From Propionicimonas sp. (GTDB taxonomy: Bacteria; Actinomycetota; Actinomycetes; Propionibacteriales; Propionibacteriaceae), in NCBI RefSeq assembly GCF_029975155.1, contig NZ_JARKPQ010000005.1, positions 1-64,000 on the forward strand: 64,000 nt of DNA, read 5' to 3'. Below are positions 9,101-19,600 of the stretch, piece by piece. The position numbers were made by a program, and so were the translations under genes. The notes under the pieces are model-generated. The model was not told the origin of the DNA, searched no databases, and saw only the letters and a program-made list of their open reading frames with translations. How positions within the stretch are numbered: the stretch's first letter is position 1; every line of letters starts with the position of its first letter.

Positions 9101-10601
9101 CCAGCGAGGTCTCGGGCTGGGCTTTCACGTATAAGAGGAGCCGGCGCATGCTCTCGGCCAGCGGTTCATCCGCACGAGCCGACATCACCAGAGGATAGGC
9201 GGTCCTGTGACCGGGCTCGTCCGCCGCAGCATCATCATTCTCGTCGGCCTGGGTGATGATTATGTGGGCATTCGTGCCGTTGAACCCAAAGGAACTGATC
9301 CCGGCCGCTCGGACAGCCGTGTCCGGCCAGGGCTCCAGGGCCGTGGGAAACCTGACCGAGGAGACATCGGCCGCAATCCGGGAGTTCAGTTTCGTGAGGT
9401 GCACGTTCGGTGACACTTGCGCGTGCCGCAACGACAGAACCGCCTTGATCAGCCCGGCGACGCCCGCCGCTGCTTCCAGATGCCCGACGACGGACTTGGC
9501 CGACCCCACCAACAGCGGGGCCTTTCTGCGCTCGCTCGCGTAGGATTCCAGGGCCGCACGTACCTCGATCGGGTCACCTAGAGGGGTCCCCGTGCCGTGC
9601 GCCTCAAGGTAATCGACCTGCTCGGGCTCCAATTGTGCCGATTCGAGCGCCTCAGAGATGAGTCGACGCTGGGCCGCTCCGTTGGGGACGGTGACGCCGC
9701 TGCTGTGCCCATCGTGGTTGATCGCGGTGCCACGAATGACCGCGAGGATCGGTGATCCGTCCGCCTGGGCGTCGCTGAGTCGGCGCAGAACCACCATGCC
9801 GCACCCCTCCGACCTCACGTAGCCGTCAGCCGCCTCGTCGAAGACCTTGCACCGGCCATCCGGGGATAGCGCGTGCATCTTCGAGAGCATCACGAATGGC
9901 GCTGGGGAAAGCAGCGCATTGACCCCGCCCACGAGGGCCGCATCGATCTGCCCGCTGCGCAACGCCCCGACCGCCAAGTGGACCGCCACCAGCGACGACG
10001 AGCATGCGGTGTCGACGGCCAGCGCCGGACCGCTCAGGCCCAGGGTGTGTGAGATCCGGCCCACGGCGACGCTCATGACTGAGCCCGTGGCCGCATAGGG
10101 ACCGATGTCCGTGTTGCGGGGCAAGGTGGCGTACTCGGAGGCCGTCGCACCGACGTACACGCCGATGCGATGCCCGGGCAGTCGATCGGAAGGCAGCGCC
10201 GCAGACTCCAAGGCCTCCCAGCTGGTCGTCAGCAAGAGTCGATGTTGGGGGTCCATCTCGCGTGTCTCCGCTTCCGAGATCGAGAAGAACGCGGGGTCGA
10301 ACCGGTAGAGATCATCGGCAAGGAAACCGCCATCGGCGACGTACGTCTTTCCGGGAGCATCCGGATCTGTGTCCAGATACGCCTCGGCGCTCCAGCGATT
10401 GGCGGGCACTCGTGAGATGGCATCCCTGCCCGAAGCGACCAGATCCCAGTACTCGTCGGGATTGGAGACCCCACCCGGAAAGTGGCATGCCATCGCTGAG
10501 ATCGCGATCGGCTCGGTGCCCCGGGACCTCGCCGCTTCGAGTTCATTCCTCAGTTCCTTAATCGTCAGCAGTGCCCGTCGGATCAATGTCTCGTCTTGCA
10601 C
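6171..10601 (-). CDS. PKS-5: terminal PKS module KS14-degenerate AT-hotdog-ACP-TE
   Basis: 1476 residues; last condensation and chain release. The start is GTG 10601, 6 bases after AAAGGAG; an upstream in-frame extension to 10799 overlaps PKS-4 and is rejected. Residues 1-28 form a short helical segment like the N-terminal coiled-coil docking helix of cis-AT PKSs. KS14 spans 31-452 (Cys200, His335, His374). An eroded AT follows (545-750) with AEGDG in place of GHSxG. A double-hotdog domain (810-1072) lacks the DH histidine but keeps D993xxxQ. ACP: 1105-1182, LGLESL, Ser1142. TE: 1222-1472, like the type II thioesterases of PKS/NRPS clusters, with GHSVG Ser1297, Asp1424 and His1452. It lies 55 bases after PKS-4. 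Whether the TE hydrolyses or cyclises cannot be told from sequence. Gene style differs from PKS-1 to PKS-4 and suggests recruitment of a cis-AT module. Confidence 0.9.
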   Translation of the reverse strand: MQDETLIRRALLTIKELRNELEAARSRGTEPIAISAMACHFPGGVSNPDEYWDLVASGRDAISRVPANRWSAEAYLDTDPDAPGKTYVADGGFLADDLYRFDPAFFSISEAETREMDPQHRLLLTTSWEALESAALPSDRLPGHRIGVYVGATASEYATLPRNTDIGPYAATGSVMSVAVGRISHTLGLSGPALAVDTACSSSLVAVHLAVGALRSGQIDAALVGGVNALLSPAPFVMLSKMHALSPDGRCKVFDEAADGYVRSEGCGMVVLRRLSDAQADGSPILAVIRGTAINHDGHSSGVTVPNGAAQRRLISEALESAQLEPEQVDYLEAHGTGTPLGDPIEVRAALESYASERRKAPLLVGSAKSVVGHLEAAAGVAGLIKAVLSLRHAQVSPNVHLTKLNSRIAADVSSVRFPTALEPWPDTAVRAAGISSFGFNGTNAHIIITQADENDDAAADEPGHRTAYPLVMSARADEPLAESMRRLLLYVKAQPETSLASLCRTMCEGRVQHRVRRGFCVKSIDDAVRQLTDAIDRGRSSRGAGGNIAMVFGGHLEAPSALLDELATESVFVDTWNQVAQWLDAHQQAGVDGSCDELLTRAAQDFAAQLGVARLWTSWGIRPAAVLAEGDGDLPAAVVAGLLTEDEALAILAQRHGQGPVVDVELRPAQVRFICADGRAQTGADSWNQPCPPLDVAAQMTALLGRGYRAVVYVSGRELGGAGTDTVVVASASGAEGAWELLSSGVSRLAQEGWDMDWQRFFQTVPARMLNLPTYPFQYRLFLEDPVAVADGQTQETVPGSLVASPLPTRQVEARINTWLLPEIADTGGLFHIGYYTRMVEHALRELGMVGDMIVEDFTFVKALHISGTDDRLVQMVMGSPDDQGKQPFEFHSREANGDVWELHARGTVHARHVPMRPKVTSEGRQEVMDQCPQTLEGSDFYRDYAARGFEVGASVRLVKEVRIGARQALARIRTRASEGAAAAHLSPGFFDACAQLAMIAGRDQLADDDLYITVDIAHFEVPDRRWGEEVWCHLWAVDDQGAGSISVDFDVYDGSGNYVTRCQGMRLRVIPKELTGEVAGVPGDDGTVVDARAGGLSSEADEELESRIRGHLVAAVQDILGNGDGDVPLDVSLAELGLESLAALELRRSVKNEFGVQLSLELLIQGPSIEGLGASILRIINGADDSGSRDEADEQVSWHSGEYSTQPGDWLAHERLTAAPRARLFCIPYGIKGASLYASWKSLLPDDIDVCPVQFPGKEGRINERPISEMDEAVGALEQVLAGYMDRPFAIYGHSVGALVAFRLAHRLAERSDGLLRHLFVGAFSSPSIGSNPVYDRVVESFQEFGFDTLPEVEELIQMPKDRSQEYEDYISESFGIEVNDEMRDALKPVGYSDFRLVHTYQFDPDEERLTIPIAGYHGRRDTFVVEEEMRAWEGLTSGSFALRVFEGDHFFLHHDQSEQELLDDLRDRLYSVS
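8352..8969 (-). other. eroded AT domain inside PKS-5
   Basis: Residues 545-750 of PKS-5 still read as an acyltransferase fold. There is an N-terminal VFGG stretch where VFxGQGxQ is usual. A conserved AQDFAAQLGVARLWTSWGI helix region leads to the nucleophile elbow, which reads AEGDG (8703-8717) instead of GHSxG. The C-terminal part (GYRAVVYVSG and the NLPTYPF exit) is also recognisable. The middle of a normal AT, with its conserved Arg and substrate-binding His segment, is missing, so the domain is about 200 residues instead of about 300. With no serine it cannot load extender units. Confidence 0.8.
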
Positions 10602-10656
10602 GCTGGTCTCCTTTCGTCGGTGCTCGGCAGGGGGTGGGGGTCGGGGATTGCAGGGC

Positions 10657-13600
10657 TCACCAACCTGAGTCCAACTCATCGAGCAATTCGGCGAGTTCGG
10701 ACTGTGCTTGGCTCGGTGGCGTCTCTTGGGCCCGCTCGATGGGTAACAGGGCCGACAACTGTTCCATGTCGGCGACCACGACGCCGACCTCGGCCGCATC
10801 CCCGGCGAGTGCGGCGTCGAAGGTCCTCAGGCCCGATCCGGTGGTGAGCTGAGCGATGCCCAACCGCCTTCGCATCGTTTCGCGGGTTTGCTCGTCCAAC
10901 TCCATGCCGCCATCGCGCCATGTCGGCCAAATGAGGGCACGGCTGAGCCCATGGCGTCGACCGTCGATCCGGAGTTCCTCGCGAGCAGCAGCGAATGAAC
11001 CCAAGAACCGGTTTGCGAAGGCGTAGTCAGTCTGTCCGGGATTTCCACCCACGGACGCCATCGACGAGAAGACCACGAAGAAGTCGAGCCGATCCTCCGA
11101 CGTGGCCGCGTCGAGGTTGAGTGCACCGGCCAATTTGGGATCGATCACCGTGTGCATCTGCTGTGCGGTCCGCGTCAGGAGCATCCCGTCGTCCAAGACG
11201 CCGGCCGCATGGATGACACCGGTGATGGGCCCCCGGTTCCGAACCGACTGCATGAGCGAGGACACTGCCGCTCGGTCGGTCACGTCGATGGACTCGTAGC
11301 TGGCCTCGGCTCCCAGTCGCCGCAGCTCCTCGATCTGGGTGACGTGGCGCCCGTCCTGAGCTGACCTGCCGGTCAGGACCAATCGCTTGACGCCGAGGTT
11401 GACCAAGTGCCGGGCAACGATCCGCCCCAGGCCACCTGCTCCTCCGGTGATAACGCAGGTGCCGCCCCCATCGAGGCGGATCTCTGACGACGATGATTCG
11501 GCCACGTTCGTCTGCCTGAGCGACCGTGTCCACCGCTGCCCCCAACGGTACCGGACCTCGTGCTCGGCTGAGTCACCACCGAGTTCACGCAGGCAGGCCT
11601 CAGCGATAAACGAGACGCGATCGTCCACATGAGCGGTCTCCAGACCCAGCGTGCGAACCACCACGTTGGGACTCTCGTGCCTGACCGCACGACCAAAGCC
11701 ACCGAACCCCTCATGGACGGGATCAGGCGTGCCGTCGAACACGTGGGCGTAGACGATGTCCACAGGGCGAGTGGGGCGAGACCTGACGACGGCCTGCACC
11801 AGGTGGAATGCAGGGAACGAACATTCCCCCTCCGCGCCATCGGCGTGGACCGTCCTGGTGGGGCGGAGGTCGAGAATTACGTCGGGCATCGTCCCCAGAT
11901 CGTCGAAGAGCCGTCGAAGATCGTCCGGCTCGTCGCGCCCGATCCTGAAGGTGGACTGGTCACATCGCGCATATGAGTCCCCGGCAAGGACGAGGACCAC
12001 CGGCTGACCCGGCCACATCCCACGCGCAAGGATGTACTCTCGCACTGCGTCATCCGCGTCAAGGATGACCAGCGGTCCCTTGGGCAGATCGTGGTTGGGG
12101 GCCGCGACCTCCGACGTCACCCAGTTCGCGGTGTAGATGACGCGCTCCAGAGCCGAGTCGTCCGCGAGTTCATCCCGCCCCTCCTCCAACGGAGCCGCGG
12201 CGCTCGACCACGTCCGGGAGAGCTCCGCTGCCAGCTCCTCGATCGTTGGATGGTCGAACATGGCATTCGCATGCAGGACGATGCCAAGGTCCAGTTCAAC
12301 CTGGTTCACCAGCCTCGTGGCGAGCACGGAGTCCATTCCCATCTCGAAGAAGCCGCTGCGACCATCCACGTGGGAAGGATCCGGCATCTCGAGCAGTTCA
12401 GCAACCTTCTCGCCGAGGTACATGGTCAGGATCTGACCGCGCTCGCCCTCGGTGGCGTCCAACAGTTCGCCCTTGAGCCCAGTGCCGATGTCGGACGATG
12501 CACCGGGGGTGCTCACAGCCTCGGCATGAGGCACCGGCGGCGCGGGGGCGGTCGGCTCGGAGCCGCTCGGCCGTGACGCGTCGAAGGGATCGACGATCCA
12601 GTACGACGCGCGCTCGAAAGGGTAGGTCGGCAACGGCACCCGCCCGGGCGTTCCGTGGGGGTAGAGTTGACGCCAGTCAGGTTCCTCTCCACGGAGCCAC
12701 CGCCCGGCCAGGTCGCTCGCGAGGCCCCGCGCCGACTCCTCTCGGTCCGTGTCAGGATCGCGCGGTCCCCCATCCCCGGCACCTGAGCGGGGGGACCCAA
12801 CCTCGGTGACCCGAAGATCATTGGACTCCCGGCCCTCCCGGGCGAAGCTCTCCAGAGTCTCGGCGGCTGCCTTGGGGTCGCTCGTCAGGAGGGCGAGCCT
12901 GTGCTTCAGCGATCGCCGACCGTCCTGGAGGGTCCAGGCGATCGACGAGAGGTCCCCCTCGCTCGGCTCCACGCCCCTGAGATGCTCGGCCAACCTCAAT
13001 GCTGCACTCCTCAGCGCAGACGGGGTCCTGGCCGACAGGACGAGAACCACGGGGCCGTCGCCCCGCAGCCGTCGGTCCTCCACTGGCTTGGGTGCCCCCT
13101 CGACGATCACGTGGACGTTGACGCCGCCGGCCCCGAAGGAACTCACCCCGGCCCGTCTGCGGCCGCCTCTCCCCGCAATTGGCCATGGTCCCAGTGAGCG
13201 CTGCACCGTGAAACCCGCACTGTCGAAGTCGATGTTCGGGTTCAGATTGTCCGAGTGGATCAGCGTCGGAACCATCTGCGCGTGGGTCAACTGCAGGACG
13301 ACCTTGTGCATCTGGGCGATTCCCGCAGCCGCCTCGGCATGACCGATGTTCGACTTGACGGAACCGATCGCACAGCGGGACGGCCTGTCGTTGGCGTCCC
13401 CCAAGGCTCCGACCAGACCCCTGATCTCCAGCGGATCACCAAGGCTGGTCCCCGTGCCGTGCGCCTCCACGTAACTGATGGTGTCGCTGGTCACCGACGC
13501 ATCAGCCAACGCCGCCGAGATCACCTCGGTCTGAGCGACGGGGTTGGGCACGCTGTACCCGAACGTGTGACCGTCATGGTTAATGGCACTCCCCAGGATC

Positions 13601-16600
13601 GTCGCGTATACGTGGTCACCGTCCTCGAGCGCCTGCGAGAGGGGCTTGATCAGTACCGCCCCGACGCCCTCTGCCGGCACGTAGCCATCGCCGCCCTCGC
13701 CGAACGAGTGGCAGCGCCCATCGCCCGCGATGAAGCCAGACTCCGCAAGCGTGACGTACTTCGACGGATGCAGGGTGAGGTTCACTCCCCCCGCGATCGC
13801 GGCGTCGCATTCCTTCCGCCGGATCGCCGCGCACGCCAGGTGGATGGCGCTGAGCGAGGACGAGCATGCCGTGTCCACGGTGAGGCTGGGCCCCGCGAAG
13901 TTCATGAGATACGAAACGCGGTTCGCCAGCGAGAACGTCTGCGAGTTGACGGGGAGCCAGTCGCCGTGCTCCAGCTGGGAGGCGGCGTACATCTGGTAGT
14001 TGTTGTACGTCGCCCCGACGAAGACGCCGACGCGCCCCCTGGAATCACCCGCGGCCCCGCGCGTGATCGTCTCCGGTGTGTGGCCCGAATCCTCGATGCA
14101 CTGCCATGCTGTCTCGATGAACAGGCGCTCCTGGGGATCCAGGAAACGCGCTTCGAGGGGAGAGATGTTGAAGAACTCGGGCTCGAAGGCGTCATACCCA
14201 TCGATGAAACCGCCCCAACTGGGGTACGACTCCTCCCCCAGTCTCTGGCGCGCCACCTCCTCGTACTTCTCCCAGCCGGGACGGTCTGCAGGGATGGGGC
14301 TGACACAATCCCTGCCGTCGACCAAGTTCGTCCAGAACTCCGACAGGTCGTCGGCCATCGGATATCGTCCGCTCATCCCCACGATGGCGAGCGGTCGTCG
14401 ATCCTCGCCCAGCAGTGGGCGCTGGGACATCGTCGCGGCCTCGGACGCCGGGTCACCACTGCCCTTGACGGTGTCTTCACGTACGTCCTCATCGACCTCG
14501 GCGTGGACTGGGACCAGATGGCGGTCGACGTAGTCCGCGAGCGCCCCGGCGGTCTTGAACTCGAACAGCATGGTGGCGGGAAGGGCACCGAACTCAGCGG
14601 CGAACGCCTCGTTGGCCTCCTTCACGAGGACCGAGGTAAATCCCAGTTCCTCGAAGGTCGCCTCGGGGTGGATCTCGGAGGAATCCCACCCGAGCACACG
14701 CGCAAGCAACCGCTGGACGCGCGCCAACGTGGTCCGGCGAGGGGCCTCCTCTCGGCGATCGGTGACGACGTCCGACGGTGCTGGCTTCGGCGTGGGCGGC
14801 TCGGGTTGGGACGCAGTGTGGCTCGCCCCAGGCCGCGCATACTTGCCACGAGGTTCGAGGTCGACCCGGTGAATGGTTGCGTCTAACCAACACCTGCGGG
14901 GCTCGAACGGGTAGGTGGGCAGTGACACCCGCAAGGGGCGTACCCCGTCCCACAGACGGTCCCAGTCGAGGTTGATGCCCCCGACCCAGAGCCGCGCTAG
15001 CTTGTCCGGGGCGTGCGATTCCCGCAGTTCGCGCTGATAGGCATCGCCCTCGGCCCCGGTCAACAACAGCCCGGTGAGGTCCTGCACCGCTGAGACGTCC
15101 CCCGTCCAGACGCCCGGGAGGGACCTCTCGCCGTCCAGGTGTCTCCCCAAGAGGTCGTGGAGTTCCTCAACGCTGCCGGCCACGATGGCCAGACGGTGCG
15201 CGAATGGTTCGCGACCGGTCTGCAGGGTGTAGGCGAGGCCATCGAAGTCGACGGGCGCCCGCGTCAGTTCAGCCAACGCCGAGTCAGCGCCCAGCCCGCT
15301 GCCGATGACGTCCACGAACTCGCTCACCGTCCTGCAACGCCCCGCGGTCACCAGGTCACCAGGAATCTGGTACTTGTCCGACACTCGGGTGCACAGGGTC
15401 GCCATGTCCACCGGATCCAGACCGATCTCGCCAAGATCCTCGTGGGTGTCGATGTCGGACGGATCAACCTGCGCGATGTCGGCCACCAGTCGCGAGACCT
15501 CCTTGAGGCGTGTCTGCGTTTCGACAGGCACACTGCGGCGGTTGCGTTCCAGATGCGCGAGCAGCGCGCGACCTTGACGTTCCAGCGCGTCCATGGTCTT
15601 GGCGCTGAGCGTCACGACCTGGGGACGGCCGGACGAGACCGCCGGAACGGGCTGCCGGTGCTCCTCAAGAACGATGTGGGCGTTGATGCCGCCATACCCG
15701 AAGGAACTGATGCCCGCTCGTCGAGGCGATCCATCGGCGTGGGTGGGCCAAGGTCGGAGTTCGCTCGAGATCGAGAACGGGGTCGGACCCAGGTTCAGAA
15801 GTGGCGACACGGCACGAAGGTTGGACTGCGGTGCGATGACCCCGTCCCTCAACGACAGGAGCACCTTCGTGAGGGACGCCATGCCGGCGGCCGTCTCAAG
15901 GTGACCCACATTGGCCTTCACCGAACCGAGGGCACAACCTGTCCCTGGCGCCGCGTGATGCCGATTGAAGGCCTCAACCAGGCCTTTGATCTCGACAGGA
16001 TCGCCAAGCCGGGTGCCAGTGCCGTGAGTCTCGATGTAGTCGGCGCTGGTGATGGAGACATCGGCTTGGTCCCATGCGGCCTCGATGATGTCGGCCTGGG
16101 ACTGCGCCGATGGAGCGGTCAGTGAGACGCCCCGTCCCCCATGGCCGATCGCCGAGCCCCGGATCAGAGCGTAGACGTGGTCGTGATCCGCTTCGGCGTC
16201 GGACAAACGCTTGAGGACGACGGCCCCGACCCCCTCCCCTCGGACGTACCCGTCAGCATCGGCGCTGAAGGACTTGCAGACGCCGTCGGACGCGAGCATG
16301 CCTGCCTGCGAGAACGCGATGAACCCGGTGGGAGAGCACAAGACATTGACGCCGCCGGCAATGGCAGCGTCCGACTCATGAGCACGCAGCGCTTGGACGG
16401 CACGGTGCATGGCCACCAGGGACGCCGAGCAGGCGGTGTCGATGGGCTCGGAGGTGCCACGCAGGTCATAGAGGAACGAGATGCGATTGGCGAGCAGCGA
16501 GTGCGCAGACCCGGTGGCGGTGTGTGCCCCCACACCCGCCCCAGAGGCCCGCAACAGCTCAGAGTAGTCGAAGCCGCCCACGCCCACAAACAGACACATG

Positions 16601-19600
16601 TTGGTCCGGGCGAATTCACTCATTCGGTGTCCGGAGTCCTCGACCGCAGCCCACACGGTCTGCATGAAGATACGCTGCTGGGGATCCATCAACTCGGCCT
16701 CACCCGGCGAGACCCCAAAGAATTGGCAGTCGAAGTTCTCGACCCCCGGCGCGAAGCCACCGAACCTCACACCATTGGCTTCGTCGTCACCGGAGCCCTG
16801 CCATTCACGCCAGTCCCAACGCCACGCTGGCACCTCTCCGGTCATGACCTCACCGGCGCGCACGCGTCGCCAGAACTCCTCGGTGTCCCCACCCGGGAAG
16901 AGACCAGCCATACCCACGATCGCGATGGGTTCGGGGGCATCGTCACTCTCGTCGATCCGAATCGTGGCCGCCACCTGCGGGGTAGCGGTGGCCAATGGGT
17001 GTGCGTCATCGCGATCCGACGTCCGCTGTGAACCCTTCTCAGCAGGGCCCGGGTCCGTGGGCTCGGCAGGCACGCTGGGAGCGTCCGGCTTGGTCCCAGG
17101 CGTCTCGGGGACGGAGACGGCCCAGCCGCGCTGCGTCGCGACCTCACTGCCGAACTCGTCCGCGACGAAGTCCACGAGCGATCTCAGCGTGGTGTGGTCG
17201 TAGAAGACCGACGGCAGCAGCTCGAGGCCCCACAGGTTATTGAGCCAGGAGGCCAACTCGGTGAACGTGATCGAATCGAAGCCGAACTCGACCAGTTCTG
17301 CCCCCAGGTCGACGTCTTGGTCCGCCAGACCCAGGGTGGTGGCCACACCGCGCGCGAGGTCGCTTCCCAGCAGGTACCTGACGCGGTCCGTCTCCGCGTC
17401 GTGCGCCGGCTGCGCCACCTGATCGACGTTGCTCGGTCGGTCGGCAGGGTGGCCCCTCCGAACCGTGCCGCCGGGTCCGTCCTGGGTTCGGACGTCCCCG
17501 TCCGGCAACCTGGCGGTCTGGTCGGCGAAGAACCGTCCGGCGATCTTGGAGTGATCTCCCTTAACGATCGAAATCACCGGGTGAGGCGCGTCGTGGATGA
17601 GGTTGGCGAGGATGGTGAGGCCCTCCCCCGTTCCCAGCGGGCTCAGACCACCGGTCTGGCGCATGAATCGCTCAGTGGCAGGGTCGATCTGCATTCCGCC
17701 GTCCTTCCACAGCGGCCACTCGATCGATAATGAGGTCCCGGGGTGGCCCGCGTGCCGCGACCGCCAGACCATGAACTCGTCGACGGCCCGGTTGGCATAT
17801 GCGTAGTCCGACTGACCAAGGTTGCCCCTGAGCCCCGCCACTGACGAGAACACCACGAAGAAGTCCAGAGGATCGTCGGACGTCAGTTCGTCGAGGCAGA
17901 CTGCCCCAACCGCCTTGGCAGCGACCACGGCCTCGACATCCCCGGGCGACTTCTCCCAGGTCAGCGAGTCGTTCAGGACGCCCGCCGCGTGCAACACTCC
18001 TCGGATTGGCCCCAGGGTCCGGGCGCGCGCGAGGGCCTCGGCCAAGGCACCGCGATCCGTGACGTCGACCTTGATCGAGGTCACCGGCCCAGCGACCTGG
18101 GCCAGCCATTCGGGGGAGGCACCAGAGCGCGAGAGAACCACGGCGTGCCCGCCGGCGGCGACAATCCAGTCGACAAGGTGCCGACCGACGCCACCTGTTC
18201 CACCGGAGACCAAATACACCTTCCCAGCCAGGATCGGAGTCTCGTGGAGCGTCCAATCAAGCGGAATCTCGCGAATCCTCGGTGATCGGCACCCCTCGGG
18301 GCCCACACGAACTTCCTGGACGCCGGACGTGGTCACCGCGGCGGCCAGTTCCCCGGCCAATGCCGCGACCGGATCGGTCGCCATGACCACTCGAGCGGAG
18401 AAGCCCGACCATTCCAACGCGACACTGTGCGCCCAGGCGCCGACGGGCTTGTCCCACATGCTCATGATGGACTGCTCCTGCCCACTCAGGAACACGAGTC
18501 TGAGCGTGCCGGCGACCCTGTGAACGGCGCCAACCAACGCGGTCAGATCCATCACGCAACGGCGGTTGGATCCACCCATCCACAGCACCAAGTCTGGCTC
18601 CCGCGATGCTCGGGCTGAAGCGGCGTAGGCGTCAGCAGCCGCGTCCGGGAGCACCACCTGCGCCACCTCGCCCCCGGCGCTGGTCACCCGCCGCACCACC
18701 TCGTCCTGGCGCCCCTCGCCGACGACGAGGACCGTCTGCCCCGCCAAGTGCCCTGCGACAGGGCTGGCGCAATCCACCCAGTCCTCGACCAACCCCACGA
18801 CTCCAATGCCCACCCGCCTCAGCTCGAAGTCCCGAATGACAATGAGGACGCGACCTTGGTCGTCCGCGATGTCGAGGTCGAACCGAATCTGATCGGAGCG
18901 GGCGGCGGACGTGGACCGCTGGGCGCGCACCCACATTCGGTCGTCCAACGCTGCGTACCGCTCGATCCGGCCGATCCGGAACGGTAGGTAGAGCGGACGC
19001 ACGGTCTCCTCGACCGGCGCTTCCGAACCGACCACCACACCGCTGATCGTCTGCAGCGCGGCGTCCAGCAAGGACGGGTGGAGCGGCCAGTCATGCACGC
19101 TGTCACGAAGGTCATCGGAGAGTTCGAGACGGGCCAAGGCCTGACCATCACCACGGTGGAGACGGGTGATCGAGCGGAACGATGGGCCATAGGCCAGTCC
19201 GGTCCGGCTGAACTCGTCGTAGCATTCCTCACCAAGTCGGAGGTCGGGGCAGTGCTGTATGACCGACGAGACGTCGAGGAATTCCTGCGTCCCGCGCCCT
19301 GAGCCATACTCGAGACGCCCGCTCGAACACACCTTCTCGTTGTCTCCTTCGAGGCATCCGATGGTGAACGAGGCACGGGTGTCCGACTCCTTGCGGACGA
19401 CCACGTGCACCTCAGCACCCTCGGATGCCATGATCGGCGCCGCCCAGGTCACGTCCGATATGGTGCCGGCCCGCAGCTCGGGGAAGCCGGCCTCGCTGGC
19501 GCGCAGCGCAAGGTCCAGGTGTGCCGCGCCCGGAACGATGTTGTCTCCCTTGACCACGTGGTCACGCACGACGAAGTCTTGGCGCGTCAGATGGACGCGG

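Noticed and set aside
10602-10799. N-terminal extension of PKS-5 to an upstream ATG
   Set aside because: It would overlap the end of PKS-4, has no PKS-like sequence, and a strong AAAGGAG site lies directly before GTG 10601.
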